A stretch of 64,000 nucleotides of DNA from Gimesia maris (lineage in GTDB: Bacteria > Planctomycetota > Planctomycetia > Planctomycetales > Planctomycetaceae). Every line of letters starts with the position of its first letter. The stretch's first letter is position 1. Of the stretch, positions 27,485 through 37,304 are shown piece after piece. The notes below the pieces were generated by a model. The model searched no databases. It was not told where the DNA came from and saw only the letters and a program-made list of their open reading frames with translations. The position numbers and the translations under genes are program-made. The stretch covers positions 4,107,001 through 4,171,000 of the forward strand of contig NZ_CP042910.1 in the NCBI RefSeq assembly GCF_008298035.1, in the 5' to 3' direction.

Positions 27485-30400
27485 CTACTCTACACCAGCC
27501 ACATAAATCGGCACTTCGTGATCATACTGCCTAACATTAAACTGCCTGCTGATTATCGAGTTAGCCTGTTTCTCAGGTGAATCATGAAAAGAGAATGGGA
27601 TCTGACTTTCACTCTCAGCGAAGCCCATCCCCTGATCCAGAGTAATCACAGCAAGTCGATCACCCGGCCACTTGATTCTCATTGTTCTGGCATGTGCCAG
27701 CTTGTTCTTACGCAATAGCCTCACAGAAGATTTCGCAACATGATTGAACACATGTTTGAGAGTGCTTTCCTGAGCACGTTCATTCTGCCAGTTATGATGG
27801 AGACACCGACCAGTAACAGGATGATTATCAACCTTCATGGTCTGAATAGAGAGCTTACTACTGCCATGACTCCCAGCTAACAGCTCCTTCAGCACTTCGT
27901 ACAGTAGTCTGACAGCCAATGGAGATACGAGATAACGGTCTGAGTACTCTACAGTTAAAGGTGGGCCATCATTCATTGCCTCAGTTATCCAGGGAGCAAC
28001 CTTTTGGATCTGTCCCCAAAAAGCAACACCGAGATTTTCAACCTCACCGTTGAGTTCTCCACCAGCTTTATATATTTGACATTGATTGGGTTTCTGTGAT
28101 TCGATCAGACTAAGAGACAGTTTTCTCCCTTCCTGAAATTGCGAGTCATTTTTGAGGACTGTATTATGCGATTCCCGATTATGTGATTCCCGGACTGAGG
28201 GTGATTTTGGATGGCCGATGCCCCACCGGTTCCCAGCCTCCAACACGCTTGGTTCAAATACGGCCCATTCGACATAGCGACCTGCAGAACAGACTTCTGC
28301 CGCTCTGTACCCGTTCTCAACCCGACACATAGAATCTGGCATTTCTATGAGCTCAATTTCATTTGTTTCTGCGATTCGAGTTAAAGCGTGAAGTGTCGAC
28401 CAAGGTAACTGATTGCAAATAGAACTTGGAACAATAATTGAAATATGAGCCCCCTGCTTAGATAATGAAAGCTTCGCCAAATGACGATACAGACTCCAAT
28501 CTGACAAATCCCATGCATCATGCTGACCATTCAGATATACACAAATCTGGCTCAGACCAGGTCTTTTAGACTCTGCCATGATCCCTTCAACAATACATCC
28601 TGATTCGTATCGGGTAGCAGTGCCAAAGCACTGATAAGAGTCAGGGACTTTGATAGCATTCATCAAATCATCATCCAGCCAGCTCAGCAATGCATTTCGG
28701 TCGAGCTCATCCGCGCTACGTTGTGTATCGAAATCCAGTAAGCAAAAATGACACGCTGAATCGCAGTCACAAGAATTCAGATTCTCTCTGACTCGATTAA
28801 GAAGTCCCTCAAAGGAGTGCGGTATCGCAGCAACATACCCTGCCCCCCCTGCAGCTGCATCATACAGAAACACATCACGATAATTGACTCCGTCTTCAAT
28901 CGAACTTTGGACTGCCCAACCAATTTCCCGAGACTCTACCCCCAGATGTTCAGCCAGACTGGTCCTTAAAGCGATAGCCAGCGAAGTCGCAACGCTCGTT
29001 GTCATCAGTCTGCGTTCTCTATGGGGATGCTGTAATCGAATTTGCACAACATCAGTTAGATCTTCACCACCGAGCCAAAGATTTCGTTGAATCGCAAACG
29101 CACGATCGCTCCCACTACAGATATGCGTATTTTCATTTTTCCGTCCTGTTCTTAAGCGTTCATGGTTCCCGGAGACATCAAACGGTATCGCAGCACCTTC
29201 TCCTGCGTCACCTGTTTCTGATGCTGCTCTTCCACACTCCAGACAGACTGCATAGCCATATTCTGTTGCCCCTTTACTATGGTGAAATACTCTGCCATCT
29301 GAAGAGTAGCGAATTTGTCCTGTCTCCGGGTTAGAAAGGGAAACCCAGGGGCTTTCACATGTCACACGCGGATCAGTGGGAGGAACAAATGTTCGAACTT
29401 CATCTTCTGAATTCGGTCCCCGACGAATATCGACAGCAAACCCTGAAGGCTGGATGTACTTTTTATTCACGATTTCATTGGAACCGCAATGGCATGTCTC
29501 CTGTCGTTGAGTTGAAGTCGCAAAAGAACCACATGACTGACACCACCACACCCAGCGAAGTGCCTGAATTTCTTTCACAGCAGAATCATTTGGCGGAATC
29601 TGCCAGTTTAATGTCAGCCCAGCTGACTGGTAGGAAAGTCCATCAATCACGACTCGATTGCCGGGAGCGTATTCCCTGATTGCCACATCCAATTCCCTTG
29701 AAGGATAGCTCCTGTACTGAAATTGATTATCTTCCCGCCCCTGTGAATCAGCATTAAGATGTGATTGTCTTTCTGATTCTATAGATTCAACACTGGTATT
29801 AACAAATGGTAAAACATGTAGGGGAAAACCATGTGATGGCAAAAAGCCGCCACCGACTAATTCACGCAACAGATATTCTTCTTCATGCCGTCGCAACTGA
29901 CGCAGAACGGCTGCCTGCTCCGATCCAATTTGCTCGTTCTGCTCCGGCGCACCTCCCACAATCTCCAGTTGTTCCCAAAGTGATTCGCGTTGCTGTGACC
30001 AGCGTGTGGAAATCTCTTGAATCATTCTACTGGAATGATCGAGAATGCGTCGTACAGAGTCTGATTGTAGTAAGGTTCGCGCCTGCAGCCTTTCGATCCC
30101 CCTCACGATCTGCTCGCATGATTCAGCGGTTTCCTCCAGCCACGATGCAAACCTGTGACAACGAGAAGGAAGCTCTTGCTCAGGTAGAAAGAACCATTTA
30201 CACTCCAGCTTTGTGGCGTTATCTGACTCGGCAGCAATAAAACTGCCCAGTAATAACGCATTAATATGCCTTTGGACAATCCTGTCACTATTCAAGGACA
30301 CAGTCGGAACATGGATAGGAGTTGTAAAAGGCCACAGAGGATTTCGAAAAACAGCCTGACCATGTGGCAATTCTCGACATAATGTCAGCGTCGATGCTCT

Positions 30401-33400
30401 GGTGATCCCTCGACGTCCCGCCCGACCGGCCCGTTGCAACCAGTTTGCCGGTCCTGGAGGCGCGTTATTCATAGCAACAGAAGTTAAGCCGCCAATGTCG
30501 ATGCCCATTTCCATGGTGGTCGAGCAGCTCAGTAAATTAGTCATTCCCTTCCTAAATCGTTTTTCCAGAAACTGCAGACGTGATTTTGAAAGTTGTCCAG
30601 AATGCTCGGCAGTCTCAAAGTAAGGAGAGAGAAATACAATTCGATCATTGAACTGAGACCAGACACCCGCGTTTCTTGCTGCCTGAGTAACCGAATCTGT
30701 TGCCAGCCAGTCAGACACCTCATCTGGTGAGACGGTATGGCCATCTTTACGCGAAAATGGAAATGGTAGGGTTGGCATTACGACTTCAGCAGCCAGACCG
30801 AATGTAGCAAGTGACCGACGATCATGGTAGGGAGAGATTCCTCCGATGCATGCATCCAGGAACCGTCTTGTTACCGGACACAGATACCCAGAGGTAGCGA
30901 TCCGAATTTCGCTCTTGTTAAAGTTTAGCTGGTACCCTTCGGTGGTTTGATTGAAAATATCAGACATCGTCAGCTGCCGCCAGGCTGCGCGCAAAATAAC
31001 ATCAATCAAAGTTTTATCATGATCATTTTCGAGATTAAGTCCGAGTACCAGCTGAAGCAGCATCATAATCCGAGAGGCACGCCCCCTGTTACGTCGCACA
31101 CTCGGCCACCTCACCTGTAATCTGGAGATAATATCCTGATCTGGTGGTACCAACTCACGTTGCCTGAAACGCACACCAATCCAGCGCAGGTAGTCACGGC
31201 GAATCTCCGAACAGTAATTAGTCCGAACCAGATAGTCCACGCACAGTTTCAGAAATACACACCATTCGGATTTTCCGCGTCTCCGTGAGAGCCATTCTTC
31301 TGGTGGATCACATGCTTCAATCGCAGGGAACCAAATACTGGCCAGCCCCAAAGTTTCTAAGGAATTCTTACGACGTGGCCTGGATAAAAATTCGCGAAAT
31401 AGAAACATCTCTGCCAGTTCGTTCGGTTCATGAATCGCACTCAGATAACGCTGCCTTGTTGATTCCCGTATAAAGAATTCAACTGCAGGTTCTTTAGCCA
31501 ATGCACTGGAAAGATCAGACCAGGCGATAGTTGCTTGGGGAGTATCCTGTTGAGACTTTAACTGGTTCAACTTCTGGAGTTTCTCCTGATAAAGTTGCTG
31601 CAGTTCTGGACTCGTGCTTGCTACCTTCTCAAGACTGGCAACAGTTCCTTCAAGCCTGATAAGCTCAGCAGAATCAACCGATTTAGCCAGTGACCACAAT
31701 TTGTGATAAATAAAGCTCCGAACATAATTGATTTCCGACTCCCGTTGCATCCGGACTGCAAACCTTGCAGTCCCCTGTCGAGAATCTGTGAATGAAATCA
31801 TTTGCCTGCCCTCGAAGGGCTTCTTTTTTGTCTGATCCTGATGGACTGGTGCATGTGACAACAAAATCGGTATTGATACACCGAGATAAAATGGGCCTCC
31901 CAGTCGAATGGTACTGAACTGCTGCCAGCGATCGCTATCCCTTCCCCCACATGCCACACAACGAAGGCTACCAGTATCGGGCTCTGGCAATGCAAATAGA
32001 AAACTGGCCGTCCGGGCATCATCGTCAGCTAGCTTCCCGGTTTGAGTGTCATAGGGCACTGGACCGGTCATCAGATCGTTTGGAGCTCTACTACATAACA
32101 GTTGTTTGGCTGTTGATCCCGCAGGTGAAACCGATACTGCATCTAGTTCTTGAGCTTCATCTTCGAGGGATGGTTCATCATTTAATTCGATTTCGAAATC
32201 ATCCGACTCGGTTTCATCGTTCCATGGATTTGCGAACAACTGGTTTTCGTCTCCCTCATGAGCCCCCAGGTACACTTCTCCACAGTCATTGCATAATAAG
32301 ACATCAAATACCAGCGAATTGCAGTGCTGACATACTTTGCGATGATCGAAATAAACTGCCCCAAAAGGCCAGGAGTCATCAGCGAGTTCATCACTCCGAC
32401 CTTCACATTCCGGATTACAACAGGCCCAGACTCCCGGTGTCGTCCGCAGAAAATAATGACCACGAAGCGGCAAAAGCGTCGAAGAAGAATTCTTTTTTGC
32501 AGGAGATTCAGAACAGGCATCAAGTATCTGCAAAGTAAAGTCAGGATCATTCTCAATATTGAGTTCAGCCGATACCTGCGGGAGTGTTAGTGCTTTTTTA
32601 CCGAGGGTATTCCGTAATCCCCGAACTTCTGCTGATGCCGCTAATCTTGACCATCGGGCTTCATAATTATCCAAGGACTTCAACTCTTCCATGGTAGGCA
32701 GGGGAAGCTTTGCTTCTGGTACTTCCAGAGTCGGAGTAATTCGACGCCCCCCTATCACATTCACTTGGGAAACATCAATACCTGCGAGGTCTGCTAGATA
32801 TTTCTGTAACTGATTTTTTGCCTTTTCATTGCCAGATCCTCCAATCGTTGCCGACGTAGCTACAAACCGTACATTTTGCGGATCCGTATTAAACGCATTC
32901 ATCACTCGCCGTAATAATAATGAAATTTCAGCAGCATTTGATCCCAGATAAGTATGAGCTTCATCGAGAACAATCCAGCGGAGTTTGCCCTCCGACTTGT
33001 CAATGATGGGACGATCCTGACTTCTAACCAACATATACTCCAGCATGGTCGCATTCGTCACCAGAATTGGTGGTGGTGAATCCCACAGGTTCTTTCTTGA
33101 AAGAACCTGCTCCGGTCGCGCGCTTTGATCGGCGGAATTACAGGAAGTCGGCGTCGCACCGTTGTACAGACAATACCTTACCCCGCCTTTGAGACCAGCT
33201 GTCCAGGCAGAGAGTCGTTCCTGCTGGGAATTAATAAGAGCATTCAGAGGATAGAGAAATAATGCACGAACCCCCACCAGCTGTTTCTTGCGAGTGGCTT
33301 CCCATTCTCTCACCAGGTCATCCAGGATCGGTATCAGAAAACATTCTGTTTTACCACTGGCCGTACCGGTACTTACAATCACAGAGCGTGCGGGATTCTC

Positions 33401-33739
33401 TTTCAATGCCTGCCATGCTGCAATCTGATGTTTATAAGGCCGTTCCGTCCTCGGGAAGCGGCGTTCGGCGTGATCTTTCGGTGGGGCATCAAGCAAATTA
33501 ATCAACGTCGGATGAAGGAAATCGATATCACTGAGTATATCCGCGTTTTTTTCATATTCGAAAAGTGATTCGAATACAGGTTGACTCAGCAAACTCGCAT
33601 CTTTACCAGGCAGTGCCTCAAAGTTTCTTAACAGGAACTGCCGTAAGGCATCATTTGATGGATTTTTATCACTGATCGTGGCACGAGCCGTCTGCTCTCT
33701 GAGTCTCGTCATTAGGGATAAAAAATAACTGTCACTCAT
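27485..33739 (-). CDS. Giant DEAD/DEAH helicase with DUF1998
   Basis: A 2084-residue superfamily 2 helicase. An N-terminal domain precedes Walker A STGTASGKTE near residue 126; DEAHTYLGSN follows near 260 and SATIGG near 297. A cysteine-rich zinc-ribbon region (CCNPEC, CQHC, CNDCG) lies around 440-490, and the second helicase lobe with MGIDIGGLTS and QRAGRAGRRG near 1080. DUF1998 has DAAAGGAGYV near 1630 and an MZB-like cluster CDCDSACHFC near 1660. About 400 further residues of unknown fold end the protein. The start is ATG 33739, which overlaps the upstream stop as ATGA and has AAGG seven bases ahead. It looks intact, is the likely effector of the sigma-54-controlled unit, and is much more AT-rich than the 19561-25923 helicase. 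Confidence 0.88.
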   Translation of the reverse strand: MSDSYFLSLMTRLREQTARATISDKNPSNDALRQFLLRNFEALPGKDASLLSQPVFESLFEYEKNADILSDIDFLHPTLINLLDAPPKDHAERRFPRTERPYKHQIAAWQALKENPARSVIVSTGTASGKTECFLIPILDDLVREWEATRKKQLVGVRALFLYPLNALINSQQERLSAWTAGLKGGVRYCLYNGATPTSCNSADQSARPEQVLSRKNLWDSPPPILVTNATMLEYMLVRSQDRPIIDKSEGKLRWIVLDEAHTYLGSNAAEISLLLRRVMNAFNTDPQNVRFVATSATIGGSGNEKAKNQLQKYLADLAGIDVSQVNVIGGRRITPTLEVPEAKLPLPTMEELKSLDNYEARWSRLAASAEVRGLRNTLGKKALTLPQVSAELNIENDPDFTLQILDACSESPAKKNSSSTLLPLRGHYFLRTTPGVWACCNPECEGRSDELADDSWPFGAVYFDHRKVCQHCNSLVFDVLLCNDCGEVYLGAHEGDENQLFANPWNDETESDDFEIELNDEPSLEDEAQELDAVSVSPAGSTAKQLLCSRAPNDLMTGPVPYDTQTGKLADDDARTASFLFALPEPDTGSLRCVACGGRDSDRWQQFSTIRLGGPFYLGVSIPILLSHAPVHQDQTKKKPFEGRQMISFTDSRQGTARFAVRMQRESEINYVRSFIYHKLWSLAKSVDSAELIRLEGTVASLEKVASTSPELQQLYQEKLQKLNQLKSQQDTPQATIAWSDLSSALAKEPAVEFFIRESTRQRYLSAIHEPNELAEMFLFREFLSRPRRKNSLETLGLASIWFPAIEACDPPEEWLSRRRGKSEWCVFLKLCVDYLVRTNYCSEIRRDYLRWIGVRFRQRELVPPDQDIISRLQVRWPSVRRNRGRASRIMMLLQLVLGLNLENDHDKTLIDVILRAAWRQLTMSDIFNQTTEGYQLNFNKSEIRIATSGYLCPVTRRFLDACIGGISPYHDRRSLATFGLAAEVVMPTLPFPFSRKDGHTVSPDEVSDWLATDSVTQAARNAGVWSQFNDRIVFLSPYFETAEHSGQLSKSRLQFLEKRFRKGMTNLLSCSTTMEMGIDIGGLTSVAMNNAPPGPANWLQRAGRAGRRGITRASTLTLCRELPHGQAVFRNPLWPFTTPIHVPTVSLNSDRIVQRHINALLLGSFIAAESDNATKLECKWFFLPEQELPSRCHRFASWLEETAESCEQIVRGIERLQARTLLQSDSVRRILDHSSRMIQEISTRWSQQRESLWEQLEIVGGAPEQNEQIGSEQAAVLRQLRRHEEEYLLRELVGGGFLPSHGFPLHVLPFVNTSVESIESERQSHLNADSQGREDNQFQYRSYPSRELDVAIREYAPGNRVVIDGLSYQSAGLTLNWQIPPNDSAVKEIQALRWVWWCQSCGSFATSTQRQETCHCGSNEIVNKKYIQPSGFAVDIRRGPNSEDEVRTFVPPTDPRVTCESPWVSLSNPETGQIRYSSDGRVFHHSKGATEYGYAVCLECGRAASETGDAGEGAAIPFDVSGNHERLRTGRKNENTHICSGSDRAFAIQRNLWLGGEDLTDVVQIRLQHPHRERRLMTTSVATSLAIALRTSLAEHLGVESREIGWAVQSSIEDGVNYRDVFLYDAAAGGAGYVAAIPHSFEGLLNRVRENLNSCDCDSACHFCLLDFDTQRSADELDRNALLSWLDDDLMNAIKVPDSYQCFGTATRYESGCIVEGIMAESKRPGLSQICVYLNGQHDAWDLSDWSLYRHLAKLSLSKQGAHISIIVPSSICNQLPWSTLHALTRIAETNEIELIEMPDSMCRVENGYRAAEVCSAGRYVEWAVFEPSVLEAGNRWGIGHPKSPSVRESHNRESHNTVLKNDSQFQEGRKLSLSLIESQKPNQCQIYKAGGELNGEVENLGVAFWGQIQKVAPWITEAMNDGPPLTVEYSDRYLVSPLAVRLLYEVLKELLAGSHGSSKLSIQTMKVDNHPVTGRCLHHNWQNERAQESTLKHVFNHVAKSSVRLLRKNKLAHARTMRIKWPGDRLAVITLDQGMGFAESESQIPFSFHDSPEKQANSIISRQFNVRQYDHEVPIYVAGVE

Positions 33740-36700
33740 ACCTCTACCTTTTCTTCCATTACAAAACATCTGTGATTTTGTGTAAGTCGACGCCCCGCTA
33801 GAATCTGCATCGCGATCACATTCGCCCGATCAAACCAGACTGGATCAACACTGCGAAGCTCTTTCAGTTTCATGATGATGAGTGGGGGTAACGGAAAATC
33901 ATGAACTGAATATGCTGCAGCGATGGCAGGCGCATTCAGGACTTCCCATTGATTAGAATGTCCATCACTAATTTCTATATCTGAAATAACCCCCCTGACT
34001 CGCTCTGGAATCCGCAAGTCCACTTGTGGCCAAACAGTTCGCGTATCATATAAATCATGGTCAGCAATAAGTCGACTACGTTCCTGCTGCAGTCGCTCCA
34101 GCAACGAGTCTTGTTCATTCACCATCAAGTCCTTTATATTTATATTTTGCGGAGGGATTTTGAAACCTGATATATGCAAACATGAATTGATACAGACACC
34201 CCCACCCCAGCGCAGAGCAAGATCCTGAGAAAAGCCCTCTATTTTACTTTCGATAATCTGGCTAGACATATCTGCTTCAAGTGAATCTAGCTGCTGAAGC
34301 AGTAGTTCGACATGACACCTCAGTGCAGTCACCCATGATCGAACTGGCACTGTTGCCCAGAGAAACGGTAATTCTTCAAGTCGCTGCCATAGCCAGGAAA
34401 GTCGATGCATTCGGATCGCCAGCATGGCTGTCGCATCAGAGTTCCTGATAAGACTCGAAATAGCCTCATATGTAGTAAGAGGGAGACGTTGATTTGATTT
34501 TATCAGTGAATCAATCCGTGCCCAACCAGGATGACCTGAGTCACAAGCAATTCTGTTTACGAAGGCTTCCCACTCAAATCTGCGAACATCGTGACTTAAT
34601 GTGTTTAATGCCGTGTCAAACTGATCCGAAGGTTCTGCATCTTCCACTCGTATCGGATCAATTAAATTAAGATTTACCGAAACTCTGAGTGGTCTGAGAC
34701 AACGAAATTCATTGATCCAGGCTACCACCAGATAAATCCCCGTCCCCAGCATTTCATGAGATAACTTCCACTTCGCCTCTCCAATTCTTTGAACGGCAGC
34801 TGTTTCTATGACCGCATCAGGTTGCCCCAGTGGTGAGACATCAATCCGAATATCTTCTCCAGAAATCCGAAGATCTTGCAATGTCTGTTCACTCACAAAA
34901 ACCTCTGTGCAATCTGGTTGAGTCCCTGTTTCTGAGTAATCATTTGGCTCTTTCTCGAGCCAGCCTGGATAACGCGCAACTTTAAAAGAAAACAGGTCGA
35001 TTGAGGATGGTGGACGTTCAAGCCGTATCTCAACGCTTCCATCTGGATCATCTGATTGTGCTAGGATCCCCTGAATGATTTCCTGTACCGATGAGAGTGC
35101 AAACTCTTGCGTGCCAGTATTTCTGAACTCTGTAGGTTTACCTAAGAAGCGATGTCGGGATCGTTCTATGAGGATTAAATCCTGACTCTTAGGAGTGAGG
35201 ATGCGTAAAAATAGACCATCGAGCTGATCCATGGGAATCGGAAGGTTTTTTGAAATGGCCAAACCAGCAGCGTTAACGATATATATGCCATCTGTTGGAC
35301 ATGTCGCCTGTAAATATGACCGCACGCCGTTATGAAAATGAATCGAGATCGGAATTGTTACTGGCCGATCGCTCCCTGAGCATAACGTAACATGCAGTTG
35401 GGTGACTGACTTCTGACTCTCGACTTGCGTTTCTACACCTGAAATCTCACCTGGAAACACAGCAGCCATGCCAAGATTTTTTAATTCAATTGTCCCTTTG
35501 TTATTACGCCTTGGACGGATTCGATAACTGAAGCCATCAGGTAGAAGCGTTAAACGGGTCTGAAAAATCGTTTCATGATTCCGCACTGCCCGCAAAGAGA
35601 CATCTCCGACGCAATTCGAGGAAAGATTCTGCCAGGTATTACCTGTCCCTTTCCATTCGATCATGTGTTGGGGAACATCCGAGACAGTTCCCGAGCTATT
35701 GACCGGATACTCTATAATCTCAGGTATTCCATACCAAAAGCTTGATCCGTTCGGCCCCAACGTTCCACCACGCCCCCTCAATTTAAAAATAGATGTCGCC
35801 TCTTCTTCTGCCCTTGAACAAATCCGAACATCATTCCCATCCTGACACAGACACAACTCTCCACTCAATCTCATAACGATCCGATTATCATCCGAATTCG
35901 AGTCAATCAGAACTTCCATTTCAGGCGAACCGACCCATGTGACTCCTGGAGGAATCGCTACAAGCACAGTCGAATATCGCGTCTTTACTGAGCCAACTCC
36001 GATCAGTTCAGCTGGATCCGCATCAGAAAACACCCATGGCGATTCAGGAAGTGCTTCACCACCAGGTACGACAATAGATGAAACTTGACGGTTGCCAGCA
36101 GTCACCACCAGTCGAATCGTCCCGTCAGCATCACTTCCGGTCAGTGGAGTAGATGAGATACTGGTAATGACATAAGAATCATCAATAGAACGTTTAGCGA
36201 TAGTCCCCACTCTCACTTGCTGTGTATCACTCTGTAAATACAGGGTCATTCTAGGCTGAAGTTCTTTAGCTGAAGACAATTCAAGCCATCGCCAGAGGTC
36301 CTCTTCATTGATCACTGATTCATAGTTCAAGTCACGAGAAATCAGTATTGATTGATCTTGCATAGTCAGGAAAGTGGTTACAGAGAATCCTTCAGATGGC
36401 AATGCACGGGCTACTTCCTGATCCAGCAGCCCTAAAATCAGGTCCATCGCATCTGAATCGTCAATTCGTAACGGGATTGAATCACGCCAACCGGATAGAT
36501 TTTGATCAAGATATTCCTGTCGCCCCTGCCCATTCTCTTCGACTGCCTTCGAACTCCGTCTCAGGTTTGCTACACAATCAACAATACGACAGGTTAATGT
36601 CTGAACACCGCTATTGTTCAGAGTCTTGGGCAGCAAAAATGCGTACTCCTCAAACACACCGTTGATAGGCTCCTGCGGATAGCGCTCGTGATGTTGTAAC

Positions 36701-37170
36701 ATCTTTTTCAGAAATCGTCTCAAAGGAGCGACATGGTTTCGTAATGTCTTCAGCGGCAACCCCCCTTGACATGCCAGGGTTACGAGATATTGCGTAGCAA
36801 TCTCGGTTTCGACAAGAGGCACTTTCCACCAATTGAGCCCTGCCGCAGTTGTATGACGCACACTATTGTTTCGAAATGATTTTTTTGTTGAACCTTTGAG
36901 ACCAAGGCCATCATCTAGAATAATATCCCAGCTCCATGGCCCCTGATCGTGATTCCGACGAAACCACTCTGCCCCAAACAGACAGAAGGCAGCCTGTTGC
37001 TCCTTTTTTCTTAACTCTGGATTAACCTGCAATGCGTCTTTTAACGCTGCCTGCAGCATTAAAAGCTCCTCTTGAGTCACTTTATAAGCGTACAATGGAT
37101 GCTTATCTACAGGATCGAGGCCAGACCGCTCTATTATATGGTCTAGAATATTCTGAATTTGGCTCGCCAA
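33736..37170 (-). CDS. Large protein of unknown function, STY4851/ECs_5259-like
   Basis: No enzyme motif is evident. The N-terminal ~250 residues include HPLYAYKVTQEEL, an AFCLFGAEWFRR block, GPWSWDIILDD, LACQGGLPLK and AFLLPKTLNN. From memory this spacing matches the uncharacterised STY4851/ECs_5259 family, which accompanies large helicases. The rest is long and beta-rich, with no Walker or nuclease signature. The open frame reaches TTG 37296, inside the sigma-54 promoter. ATG 37266 would lie only about 3 bases after the predicted transcript start, so I choose TTG 37170, which has GAGGA seven bases upstream, giving about 1144 residues. It is coupled to the helicase by ATGA. Confidence 0.7.
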   Translation of the reverse strand: MASQIQNILDHIIERSGLDPVDKHPLYAYKVTQEELLMLQAALKDALQVNPELRKKEQQAAFCLFGAEWFRRNHDQGPWSWDIILDDGLGLKGSTKKSFRNNSVRHTTAAGLNWWKVPLVETEIATQYLVTLACQGGLPLKTLRNHVAPLRRFLKKMLQHHERYPQEPINGVFEEYAFLLPKTLNNSGVQTLTCRIVDCVANLRRSSKAVEENGQGRQEYLDQNLSGWRDSIPLRIDDSDAMDLILGLLDQEVARALPSEGFSVTTFLTMQDQSILISRDLNYESVINEEDLWRWLELSSAKELQPRMTLYLQSDTQQVRVGTIAKRSIDDSYVITSISSTPLTGSDADGTIRLVVTAGNRQVSSIVVPGGEALPESPWVFSDADPAELIGVGSVKTRYSTVLVAIPPGVTWVGSPEMEVLIDSNSDDNRIVMRLSGELCLCQDGNDVRICSRAEEEATSIFKLRGRGGTLGPNGSSFWYGIPEIIEYPVNSSGTVSDVPQHMIEWKGTGNTWQNLSSNCVGDVSLRAVRNHETIFQTRLTLLPDGFSYRIRPRRNNKGTIELKNLGMAAVFPGEISGVETQVESQKSVTQLHVTLCSGSDRPVTIPISIHFHNGVRSYLQATCPTDGIYIVNAAGLAISKNLPIPMDQLDGLFLRILTPKSQDLILIERSRHRFLGKPTEFRNTGTQEFALSSVQEIIQGILAQSDDPDGSVEIRLERPPSSIDLFSFKVARYPGWLEKEPNDYSETGTQPDCTEVFVSEQTLQDLRISGEDIRIDVSPLGQPDAVIETAAVQRIGEAKWKLSHEMLGTGIYLVVAWINEFRCLRPLRVSVNLNLIDPIRVEDAEPSDQFDTALNTLSHDVRRFEWEAFVNRIACDSGHPGWARIDSLIKSNQRLPLTTYEAISSLIRNSDATAMLAIRMHRLSWLWQRLEELPFLWATVPVRSWVTALRCHVELLLQQLDSLEADMSSQIIESKIEGFSQDLALRWGGGVCINSCLHISGFKIPPQNINIKDLMVNEQDSLLERLQQERSRLIADHDLYDTRTVWPQVDLRIPERVRGVISDIEISDGHSNQWEVLNAPAIAAAYSVHDFPLPPLIIMKLKELRSVDPVWFDRANVIAMQILAGRRLTQNHRCFVMEEKVEV

Positions 37171-37279
37171 GATGCTTTCCTCTGTTGCAAAGAAGATTTC
37201 ACTTAATAACGCTGACTGATCAGAAAACCTGGAAGAAGCTTCGCAAGTATTAAATTTCTGTTGCATGCTGAATATCAAA

Positions 37280-37296
37280 AGCAAGAAGCATGCCAA
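37280..37296 (-). promoter_or_regulatory. Sigma-54 promoter of the helicase operon
   Basis: Read on the minus strand, 37296-37280 is TTGGCATGCTTCTTGCT. It fits the -24/-12 consensus YTGGCACG-N4-TTGCW at every strongly conserved position (TGGCA, then TTGC at exact spacing), differing only at the less conserved C. It begins 8 bases after the stop codon of the CARF/sigma-54 activator. Predicted +1 is about 37269, giving a leader of about 99 bases to the TTG start at 37170. Confidence 0.8.
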
Positions 37297-37304
37297 GAAT
37301 CATC

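Noticed and set aside
19561-33739. The two giant DUF1998 helicases as recent duplicates of one gene
   Set aside because: They differ in GC content, in Walker A surroundings (SGTGSGKTE against STGTASGKTE), in the zinc region and in the C-terminus, so they are distant relatives at best.
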